A program made the position numbers and the translations under genes. The notes below the pieces were generated by a model. It made no database searches. It saw nothing but the letters and a program-made list of their open reading frames with translations, and was not told the origin of the DNA. DNA of 16,809 bases from Elusimicrobiota bacterium. GTDB lineage: Bacteria > Elusimicrobiota > Elusimicrobia > F11. Shown here piece by piece: positions 1 through 11,200 of this stretch; positions within the stretch are counted from its first letter, which is position 1, and the number at the start of each line of letters is the position of its first letter. The stretch is from positions 1 through 16,809 of the forward strand of contig JAKLIS010000007.1 of the NCBI GenBank assembly GCA_022709485.1. Direction: 5' to 3'.

Positions 1-2
1 TC

Positions 3-3000
3 TTATCCGTGGACATATATGGGTTTAACACCAAATTGGTTGGGCGATTGGTGGGCAACATCAAAATTAATGGAATTCCCATCGAAAATATTACCCGGCC
101 AATCCGGCTGGATAAAAATACCACTTTAGAATCTGACCTTCTCATTGAGATGAAATATGACAAAGATGTTAAAAAATCAGGCGAACTTCTATACGGCTTT
201 AAAGAAATCGGCCCCCTAAAAGTAAATGAATATCGAGAAGGCGGGAATTATGGCGCAACCGATGGCACAATCAAATATCGGGGACTAAAGCCCTTTTTAG
301 ATTCCACTATTCTTCCGGTGGAACCCGGCCAATCAAAAGATTTGGTCATTATTCACGTTGTCGATAACAACGGCAACCAGTGGTATGACCATTACACCAA
401 TCCTTCCAAAGAAAAACCGGAAGTGATGTTGTTGGAACGGCATCATCTTGATAAATATAAACGAGAAGTGGCTGTCGATTATTTTTCCAACCATGTTTTA
501 AATCCTATTTCATGCCAATGGATTGCCGGCCATGTGGAAATTAACCGTGACGGCATTTTAAGGGAAGTGAGAGATCTCCAATATGAAGACGCGGAAAAAA
601 CAAAACCGAGCATTGATCATGAAGGCCGGGCTACCTACGATGTAAAAACATTCCGATGGTTTAAAGCCGGAGAAAAACCAATTGAAGGCTCACCTGATGA
701 TGAAAAAGCGAATGTGGAAGTGTTGGCTCGCACCATTGAGACCTTTGAGGGTGATGGACAATTATACCGCCGGGTTCAACCTCAGAAGGTTAATCCCGAT
801 CTTCTTAAAAAGAACATAAAAATAGCCCAGGATGAGGTGATATATTTTGATGTGAAAAGGCAGCGGGAAATTTACGCCATTACCGGAGAAAACACGGAAA
901 TTCCTATACAGGCCTTTTCAATCGAAGTTATTGATGGAAAAAAAGTTGAAACACCGGTGGCCGTTTTTGATGTAAAGGAGCAAATTGAGAGAACTGAAGA
1001 AGGGAAGCATGTGAAGTCCCTCACCCTCACTCGAACGAGCCTCATTGAAAGTGATAACGAAAAAATGGAAGGGAGAAAAAGCTGGCAACGGGAGAGATAC
1101 CATCGGCCCGGAACCCACGACGTGTATGGACGCCAAACCGGCATGCTCAGAATGGGTTCACGAATCACGGGAAATCCGGAAATGTTCGAACTTGGAAAAT
1201 TAAACCCGAAAGAAATCAAAGAAATTCTCGGATTTCCCTTGAGAGAAGGCATAAAGCCAGAAGAAAATGTCAAGCCAGATGAGAACGTCATAGTTGAAAA
1301 AGTTTACTATGAAGACGATAGCCCGGATCTTCTTCCCGAACCATTGAAAAAAGCCGTCACGAGTAAAGCCCACCCCCCTTCACCTTCCGGTGATAGAGAA
1401 TTGGGCCGGGTTTCATATTTCCAAGATCACAATGGAAATTCTTATACCATTGGATATAGCTTTTCCGGGGGACCGGCCAAAGAATCAGATTTAAAATTGT
1501 TGGAAGGGGGCGCCAGCGTATTGGAAGGAGGCAAAGTTGTTGAGAAAAATTTCGTTGATGAGCTTAAAGATTACTCGGTCAGCAACCGTCTTGTTTATGG
1601 TTACAATATCGATGGGGAAGCGTATGTCAAAAATATTTGGAAAGAATTTCAAAAAGGGGATGAGGTTTATGCTCGGCTGGATGAGAAACGATCCATTCTC
1701 TCAATAAAAAGAGACGCTAAAGATTTCAATGAACCGCCCGATCCTTTAAAGCCGGAATATGAAAAATCCGGATGGGATGAATACAAGAGAGTGTACAACC
1801 CCGAAAAAGGGAAATGGGAATGGGAATTTTTCTCATATAGCGTCAATGAAGATATTAAGGAAATAAAGCCTCGGGTAACATACGACGCTCTTCCTCTAGG
1901 TGTTAAAAATTCATTGGAAGAGGCCACAAAAGCTTTCAGTATTTATTTGGTCTCTCAAGAACTCGGTGAGAAAGCGGCGAAAAAAGAAGATGTTTTGCTG
2001 GATGATTGGGGAAACCAGTTGGCCAACATCACACCGGACCCCCTGTATTTTGATCCCGATCGACGGGTCATCAATATTGGGATTTTTTCTACGGTTTTCG
2101 ACAAATTTTCTGATCGCGTCAAAGAAAAATTCACCTACAAACTGGCCGACCGGGGAAAAAGAGATGAGACAGGTAATAAAACTTATGAAATTAACGAGGA
2201 GGATGTGGGAATTGCCAAAAGAGTCGATCCGTCAACGGTCATAAATCTAGCCGATTCTGAAATTGGAAAAAAATTGGCACGGCCCGACGTCAGTTGTTTT
2301 GAACTCAAAGACAAGCGCCGCGGCCAAACCTGGTATGGATTTTTTGATTGGCATGGGGACGACCCTATTGCCCGGGTTAAGGGCGTGAGCAGCCGGACTC
2401 TGGAGATGGTGACCTATAAATCGGATTTGAAAGATTGGGAAAAAACGTCGGATAAATTTGTACGTTTAAATGACTTGGATCCCGTCCGATCTGAAACGTA
2501 TGAACTTTTAAAAAATCCTGGAGATGGCCCGAAAGATCCCGCCAAAAATATCGGAGAAAAAATTTATATCGGGGAAATAGACACCGAACTGAGCTTAACC
2601 GATCTGGCGGCGAGATTAAAAGCGAACAAATATTCCCTTTTAGCCGAAAAAGTCAAAAATGCCACTGTTTTCAAAATCACGCCATTGTTTTTGGAAAAAG
2701 ATCCGGCCGGAAAAGATATTCCAATTCAAACTTTTACAAGCGTTTTCAATAAATATCAAGAGATCGTCAAAATTGACAAACAACAAGAGCGAATCAGTCT
2801 TGGGATTTATGATGAGGAAATTCCATGGCAGGAATTGGGCGGTGTCACTTACCATTATGATGAAAAAGAAGGACTTAATGAGAAATGGGAACATCTCGCC
2901 GTGTCCTTTAATTTGGGGGAGGATCCGGAATTCAAAGTTGAAAAAGACGGGGAAGAAACCAACCGCGTTTTTGTTATTGACCGAAAACTAAATGTGCCCT

Positions 3001-5240
3001 TTATTGAACACCGGTCCAAAATAGACGGTGTGGTTTTCGCGAGAGACGAGGGCGAATGGAAAAAAGGCACTTTTGGCCGCCTGATGGAAGATGGGAAACC
3101 CGGATCAAAATATTGGTCTGAACACTTCGAAGGTCTTCTTAAGGACTTTTCTGCGTTAAAAACTAGTTTTAAAAATGATCCCGTCAATTACCGGCTCATA
3201 AAAGAAGAATTGAAGCGCGCTTACAGTTCTATTGAAATGAATTTCGACCGCTTGGCCCGTCTTGATTTTGAATACGCCGATTTTGAGAATAAAAATCCTG
3301 GAACAGACATGCGCAAATTCAGCCAATCCTTCTTAAGAAGTATGAGCATTGCCGCCAAAACCAAAGCTTATCTTTATGAAAAAGATAATAATGGAAAATT
3401 TACGCTCGACATGAATAAAGAGACCAGCAGTTCCACTCTTTTTGAGCTTCTGATGAAGCCTGGGAAAGGGATACGAATCAAATCTCTCCGGCACAGCGAA
3501 GGGGAATTCAAAGGCGGAAAGCTGGAAACAGACCGGATTGAAATTGTGAACGAAGAAGGAATGAAGATAGAGGTTTTGTACGGCTATCTCGATGTTCCTT
3601 TTGATAAAAAAGCGGCGGCCGACGGAGCCTGGGTCGCCCAACATTTTAATAAGGAAATGATATTTAGAGCTTTTTTTGGAATTCACGGCAGCAAAGAAGA
3701 GGAAGACTTGGGAATTTATCGAATCGCCACCAAAACCATGAGCACCATTGTCCTTAACGGCGAAGGCCCTACGAATGGCGGCTCGCCAGCAAAAGAGTAT
3801 TTGTATCAAAAGTCCAATTCCGCAAGCGCCGATGAATCGGGGGATGTGACTTACAAAACTCAGAGGGGATTTTCTTTGAATCCCGTTGGCGTGGGCCCCG
3901 ACAAAGGCCCCCTAAGAGGTTTGGATGGGAAGGATTTAGTGGGGCCCGATGGGACAATTTTGGGCGAGAATTCGGATGAATTTGAAGTGTATGAATACCT
4001 AAAGGCCAATCATACAAAGATGAAATTGGACGCCTTAACCGGAAGCTTTGAAGAAACAAAGACCAATCGAGGTTATCTCCTCGTTATTAAAGATGGATAT
4101 AGAAAAGTAGTCAGCGATCCCGCGGCCGAAGATTATGGATATGTCGCAAAGGATGATGTCCCCCAGTATATCCACTTCCTCGATTATGGCAGGGATAACG
4201 AAACAAGCGGGTCAACCGGCAGGGGAAGCGACGAAATTCTCCTTTATCATGAAGGCGTTCCCATCGAAAGTATGGGATATAAATACATTCCGGGATTTCC
4301 CAATAGTGATGAGAAATCTTTTTATACCCGAAATGAGCAAATCGCCAATATGCGGAATCTTCAGATCCGCGACGCTTTTGTGGATTTTTCCGGCCGGCTG
4401 GTGGACACAGAGAAGTCGCCCGATGGAAGAAATTATCGCCGAATTTCTTATCTCCAGTACGATGCCACTGGAATTAATGAGGTGGCGGATTTTCTAAAAG
4501 GGTCCGATATGGACAGACGTCAAGGCGGCGCTCTCTTTAGAAAAGCCTTTAGAACAGACGGGCGCCCCGCGTTTCAGGACTATTGGGGAGAACCCGGAAA
4601 TAAACCAAATATCATACGGCTTTATTATTCCGCTCGGTCTATTCCGGAGTGGGTGGCCGGAGTTGACATGAAAACTCCCTTTCTTTATTGGTTTATCAAC
4701 CCTTCCAGACAAAGATTTATTGAAGATTTCCAATCTGAAAACGCGAACTCGGAATCAGAGTCGTTATTGTTGCGCCTGCTGAATCCTCATTATTTGGCCA
4801 ACCTCCTTTATCCTGAAGGAAATCCCGTTCAAGAAGAGGTCACAGAGATCTGGAGGATTTTTTCTTATCGGAACTATACGGCTTCGGATGGAAATAATTA
4901 TTTCATTATCAAAGAAAACGATCCTGTTCGTAACTGGATTTGGAGAATTTTCTATTCAGAACCCGGATGGATTGTGTTTAAAAATGGCATTCATTTAGCC
5001 AACGCCCAGGAGTGGGATTATTCCAGCGAAGAATTCAGGGGCGCCTGGAACGCCGGAGATTGGTTTTTTAATGGAATATTCCGGTTTGGTTTAAAGGAGT
5101 CCAATGTCAAAGAAGCCCTCCATGTGTTGGAGGCGGCGGAAGAGGAGGCGGTGGAAGATGAAGCGATAGGAGGAGCCGGATGGCATCAAGGGAAAATCCC
5201 GGATGATTACGTTAAATTACAATCTTCTTATCCGCGTTGG
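3..5240 (+). other. Large beta-rich N-terminal region of the giant protein (YD/Rhs-like character)
   Basis: This stretch of about 1,745 residues has no membrane helix and matches no family I can name with certainty. It is rich in Asp, Glu, Lys, Gly, Tyr and Trp. Short alternating beta-type elements recur, of the form aromatic strand, D-x-x-G turn, aromatic strand, for example near 1395-1475, 1578-1650, 2940-3080 and 4400-4470. This is loosely reminiscent of YD/Rhs-type repeats, but with no strict period. A more helical patch lies near 3110-3300 and a Pro-rich linker near 1356-1395. Only two cysteines are seen (codons at 513 and 2295). Lying ahead of the first membrane helix, it is probably extracytoplasmic, and a binding or adhesive role is a guess. 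It could equally be a degenerate carbohydrate-active beta fold too diverged to recognise by eye. Confidence 0.5.
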
Positions 5241-8200
5241 GCCCGACTGGGTTTTGTAAGCGCCATTGTGGTGGGTTCTATTTATGCGATTCTCATATAT
5301 GTGACCCTGATGTGGAAATGGTGGCTCGTGAGACAGGTAGGTCCCATCAATATCAACCGCGCCGGCCAATTGGAGTTTGAGCAAATTTTTTCCCGCCGCG
5401 AATCGTCTCTTATCATTTCTTATCGGAATGAAAACGGTTTTTTTAGATCGGTCTCCGAACTTCGCGAAATCTTAAAAGAGAATGGAGAGAAATATGGATG
5501 GAAGGAGTCTCTTAGTCGCAAGGCCAGATGGGATAAGGTCCAAGATAAGCTAACTGTTTTCTCTCCCGATGGAGTGAAAAATAGCGAGTTGGAATCCTTG
5601 AGAAGCATACTGGGTCAGGGGGAATTAAGCCATGAGATTCTTGAACCCGTGGAAGAGCTGATTCAATATTTCATTTCCAATCATTTTCTGACCAACGATG
5701 ATGTTGTCCGAATTGTGCTTAACGTTATTGGAGACAATTCCGGCCATAAGCTGCCCTTGCCGGAAAATGCCGTGAGCCGGGACCGATTGGTCCAAAGAAT
5801 CACCCGCGATCTTTTTAGGGAGGCTTATTGGGAAAAGGGGGAAAGAAATTATCAGTTAAAACCCGCTATTCGCCGGTTATTCCGCACAGCCGTTCAAGAA
5901 GTTTGCGAAAGGCATGGTTTTTCATTTGACTCAAAAGATCCCAACGCCACCAATGTCTGGGACAATATTCATTACGCTGACCTGGTGGTGGGGGGCGTCG
6001 CCAAACGAATTCCCATGGATTTGGTTCGTCCGGAGAAAGGAGAAAAACTCTCCTCCACAATTAGCCGTCATTTGCTGATGATTGATTTCGGACTTAAATC
6101 CATCGAGGCGAAGGAAGATTCAGCTGATAAAGAAAAAGTGACTGACCGGGTGACTTCCCGGTGGAAAGTGTCAACTCTGGAAGATTATGTGATTACAAAT
6201 GTCATTATTCCCCGCCTAATCCCCTTTGGGGATTCCAATCATACTTTTATGAGGTTTTACGCCAAAGAAATCAAAAAAAGGTTATTGAATGGGGAATCTT
6301 ATACATCTGTTCAAGAATATATCCGCCGCCATGAATATTTCTGGTACCAGTTGCTAAAAGATCAAATGGACCAAAGATTGGAAAGTAACAGGGACCCCCG
6401 ATTGGAAGGAATCGCCTATAAAGATGTCAAACAAAAACTGTGGCAATTTATTCTCACATGGGAAGAATTTAACGATGTGTTTCGCTACCTTTTGGGTGAA
6501 TGCGACTTGGAAGTAGACGGCAAATTACCTCAAGAATTAATCGAAAAGTACCAACCCCAGTTCGGCAAAATTAGAGAGCTTTTTCAGCGTGTGACACGCG
6601 GAGATTTCGATATCGGGCCCCTCTCAAAAGAAACCCCCAACGCGAAAAAGAACATCAATCCCCACGTGATTCAGAAAATTGTTGAAAGCTATTTTGAGCC
6701 TTTGGTGTGGGGGATATACAGAGAATACGGAATTCCCATTCAAAATGTCGAAGAAAGCGAATTTGGAATGTTCCAGTATGTCATAAAAATTTTATCCAAC
6801 CCGCGCACCTTCAGAGACGCTCAAATGCCTCAATTTTTTAAGATTATGATTTCTATTTTATTGGCTTCGGCATCCGTGTTTCTTGGATTCAAGATTCAAT
6901 TTGTCGTTTCTTTCGCGGCGGCCTCTGTCTTGGCGATGGTTTTAAGCAAGATATTGGGGGAGCATTCTCAGCGGTCCAAAATGAATTTCCTGCGGAAATG
7001 GTCTTTAGTGATGGGCGTCCTATTTTTGGTGCTTTGGATTATGTCTCCTCCAATTATTGGAATGATGGCGACTGAGTGGAATTGGGTGATTTCACTCTCT
7101 TCGGCCCAAATATTCTTAAAATCTCTCTCCACGATTTCTTTGACCCTTTTACTTTTAGGGTTGTACCCTCGAACCAAAAATCCCCATAAATACCGTGGGA
7201 TGACGCACCTTCGCCAGAGTCGGGCGGCCTTTTTCTGGAAAGCCGTCACCATTATTTCTTTCTTATTTGCCGGGGGAGTGTCCATTTTTATTGTGGGAAT
7301 GGTTATTTTTATGCCCATTCCCTTCCAAATTCCCTTGGCCGGTTTTATGGCGCCTTGGACCAAGGTATTTTTTATTGGGTTGTCCGTGATGGCGCTCCCC
7401 GATATGTTCTTTTTAACTTATTTCGGTGTCGCCAATGTCGGGAAAGGGTTGGTGCGGTTTTTTATCAGTAATAAATACGAATTTGCCTTGGCCCGGGATT
7501 TTGAGGGAGGACTCAAAAGCAGAGTCCGAGACAATCAATCCTTGATTACCGTTTTATTGGTGAGTTTTTATGCGGCTTTTGTTGGGGTGGGGTTTTTAAT
7601 CGCTCTTCTTGTCTGCCTTCCTTTTGTTATTTACATGATTATCGTCAACTGGGGACGTCGGTCTAAAGGGACTTTGGAATTATTCCAGGAAGTGCTTGAA
7701 AAAGATCCGAGTCGGCTGAAAGTCTTCGAGAATTTTCTAAACAAATGGCATGATGAATTTTGGCTCTATGAAGAAGAATACACTCAAGCTCTCCGCTTGA
7801 CGCGGGAAGCCCTCGAATCAAAAGAAAATCCAGATAACTTTAAGAAAAATTTGAAGCAGTTGGCCGGGGTCTTAAAGACTTTGCATCTCTCGGAAACCAA
7901 AGAATTTATCAAGGATTTGACCAATAAATTCTATCGGATGGATATGCCCGCCGATCCCAATAATTATGGAGAGCTCCGCGCCGCGGCAAAACAATTGAGC
8001 GCCTTTGGGGAAAATCCTTATTTTGAATTCAAAAATTATGAAAAATCCAAGGGTTTTAATTTCCTTGCAGGGGGAACTGTTCAAACTCAATTGGGAATGT
8101 TGGCGTCTAGCTATCCAGGCCAGTTCGACGTTTTATTAAACCAGCTTGTTTCAAAAGGTCTTATAAATTCAACGCAATACAACGAGCTTCTTCTACTTGA

Positions 8201-11200
8201 AACCCAACCCGATCACGTTATTAAGAGTGTAAATGAAGCGACGGATGCGCCAATTTTTGAGGAAATTGAGCGGTGGGTCAATCTTCGGTCTCAAGCTTAT
8301 TATTCGAATGTGCATGGAGCTGGACAGGGAAGAGGCGTTTATGAGTATTACATCCGGAAATTTTTCCCCAATGCTTCGGAGGACGAAATCAATGCGATGG
8401 TAAATGAGAGTTTTCGGGTGGTGGCTATCCACACCCAGGTGGCTCAAGATGGATTTTTGAAATTTTTTAGAAAAGTATTTGATGATAAAAATTCCAAGAG
8501 CGGTAAACCGTTAAAGGGACTCTCCTTAAATGAATATTTTGACCTTATGGCCAAAGGAGAAATTGAATTTCCCCAAAATGCTGGAAAAGAGTGGTCGGGA
8601 TCGATCACGTTTCGAGCGGCTCAAAAATACGCTGAACTCTTAATTCGTGCGAAGGTTCAACTTGCTTATGGGGCCCGAACGAACCAGGGTGATGTTCATA
8701 CAGAAAAATATCAAGGGTGGATGAACATACTTAAAGATCTGGAAGGCTCTGAAATCGTTTGCGCCAACGACACCGATATGCGGAATTTGATCCACGAATT
8801 ATGGAATCTGCCCAATGTGGGGCGGGAATTCGATATTGATCCCAGTTACATGATTGGTGTTTATACCAGTGATATGTTCACGGGATCCCTCGGGCCTCAA
8901 GCGTTCGATATGGCATTTATGGAAAAAGGCTGGTTGGAAGGAGAGCAACCCGTTAAAAGAGAAATTGGGGCCTTGGAGGCCTATGGAAAATTTGTCTATC
9001 TCATGATGGCCATCCGCACCTATGAAGGACTCATGGATCACTATGTGGCGGAAGATTCAAAAACTGCTGAACGGGGAATGACGATGGGAGGGACAACAGG
9101 CCATTTGACCTATTACAAATTGGGTAAAGGCTTAAGCAATCAGTGGGGAGGATCTTTGAATCCCTTAAGAAAATGGGCGGGAGACGCCCCCGAATGTATC
9201 TATGGCCCTGCCTTTGCCAAGTTCATGTATAGCCCGTTTGTCCATTGGACGGTGAAGTTGGACGCTCTGATGAGTTACGGCTTCTATTTGAAAAAACCCT
9301 CGGTCCGGCGAGTCACGGTGAGCGTCCTTTTCATTTTTTATTTCTTGAATTTAAATCCCTGGTTTGGCTTGCCATTCATGCTTTGGATTAACAGCGTCAT
9401 CGTTTCACAGGCGATTGGTTATGGAGCCCTCATGGTTTATGTTGAAAAATATGGGTGGTTTAAGGGGATTTACAACTATATGTGGATTTTTATTTGGCCC
9501 TTGTTTCCTTTCGCCACAGCTCTGGCTCCTCAATATGCGGACGCGGTCAAAAAAGGCTACCGAAAACAAACCCGGTTTATCCGAACAGGCGGAAAAGGCG
9601 GTCCCCAAAGCCGCTATTCCTATGAAGATCTTTACGTCATGATGAGGTACAGCATTGTTCCGGGGTTCATCATGTCCCTTTTTGTTATTGTCTTGTCTTC
9701 TTTTGACCCGCTCAAATTCGCTATCTGGCTTCCGCAGGTGGCCACAGTCTCATTTGGATGGTGGTTGGCGCCCTTTTTATTTAATCCTGCTTTTACCTGG
9801 AAACAAAGAGGGATGAATGTTCTTCACGCGTTTAGGTCCATCGGCACAGTGGGAATTGACGTTTTAAACAACCTTCCCTCCCTCATTAAGTTGATCACAG
9901 TCCCCCTTGCGCTCATCATTCGAATCCAGCGGTTCATTCCGCTGCCTCTTCGGGTTGCCCTTATTCCTTTGGGAATGGCGTTGGATGTTCTCGTCATTGG
10001 GCCTTCGTGGATCCGACTTTTTACGAATTTTTCGAGCTTAGGATGGGGCCAACTAATGCAGCTGGGATGGCTGGACTTCTATAACATTTGGCCCATTTTT
10101 ACGCTCATTATTATTTTTGTGGCCTTTATGGAAATATTCGGCAAAAAGCGCGCCTGGGATCGGAAATTATGGGGAAAAATTCCTTCTTTCTCGGGAATGC
10201 TTCGAAAAGAAGTGCGGTGGCTGCCCTATATTTCCCGCTATATGAGCCGAGACTGGAGAGTGTATGAATACGCCACTAAAGTAAGAAATTTGGAAATTGC
10301 TTTTGGAACGCTATTTTTCAAAGTTCCAACAAATGACTTTATTGGCGGACAAAACATTCATGTTCTAACTACGGGGTGGTATAACTCGCTCCACGGAATG
10401 TTACGGGGGGGAGGGCAGGAAAATCCTTCTCACATCCATCTTAAAAAATTGACCCGAATCACGAGAGAATTGGAAGAATCGATTATGGCCAAACATCCCT
10501 TCGCACTTTACCGAGATAAGAGGGATGAAATTGAATTCAACTCTCTTTTTGACCGCCGCACATTGGCGGCCGGACAATATGATGAAACTCGAATGCTTCA
10601 GTTGTTGAGCAGGCTTGGAAGTGACCTGGGGAGCTTGAGAAGAACGCATAAGAAAAATTGGACAGATCTAAGCGATGAAGAAAAGAATAAATACGGGAAT
10701 TTGGATTCCTATTTGGTCGCAAAAATGATGGCCCCCGTCTGGAAGGTTCTTAATGAGGAAGAAAAAGACCTTTTGATGGAACAGGCAGATCACAAGGAAA
10801 CAAAAGCCCAATTTATTCATTTCAAAAAATTGGAAATGGTAAACAAGAATGGATCCAAAAATCAGGTGGATGACTTTTACTATGAAGGTTTCCCCCAAGT
10901 TTTAAATGAATTCGGACAAAAGCTGATTAATTATCGATCTGGATCAAAGGGGAATGACACCCAAAATGAAGATGCCAAAAAGGAATTAATTGAGGCGATT
11001 TGGGCCCATCCGGCCGTGGTATCCGTCAGGGAAGCCCATTTAAATCTTAAAGATGATAATGAGGAAGCTTGCAAACAAGAATTGTTCGAGAAGTTAAACA
11101 AAGCGAGCCTGGGCGGATCTCAAATCATGAATGATGGCGTGCCTTATTTTGAATTGGCTCGAGAAAACCACGGCAAATTGAAGGCCCTTCGCCGCTTGGC

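Noticed and set aside
872..1291. Minus-strand frame of 139 codons
   Set aside because: It lies wholly antisense to the giant frame, has Ser/Phe-rich low-quality composition and no family resemblance. It is typical of a complement shadow of a charged, Lys/Glu-rich coding strand.
3333..3809. Minus-strand frame of 158 codons, the longest alternative frame
   Set aside because: It has no recognisable motif and its Phe/His-rich composition reflects the complement of the main coding frame. The plus frame is continuous across it.
7660..9300. GT2 (cellulose/curdlan synthase) or NdvB-type GT84/GH94 identity for the core
   Set aside because: A bacterial GT2 or cyclic glucan synthase was considered first because of the membrane clusters and length. 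I found no Q-x-x-R-W motif or spaced D,D,D pattern of GT2, whereas several FKS-like motifs occur in the right order.
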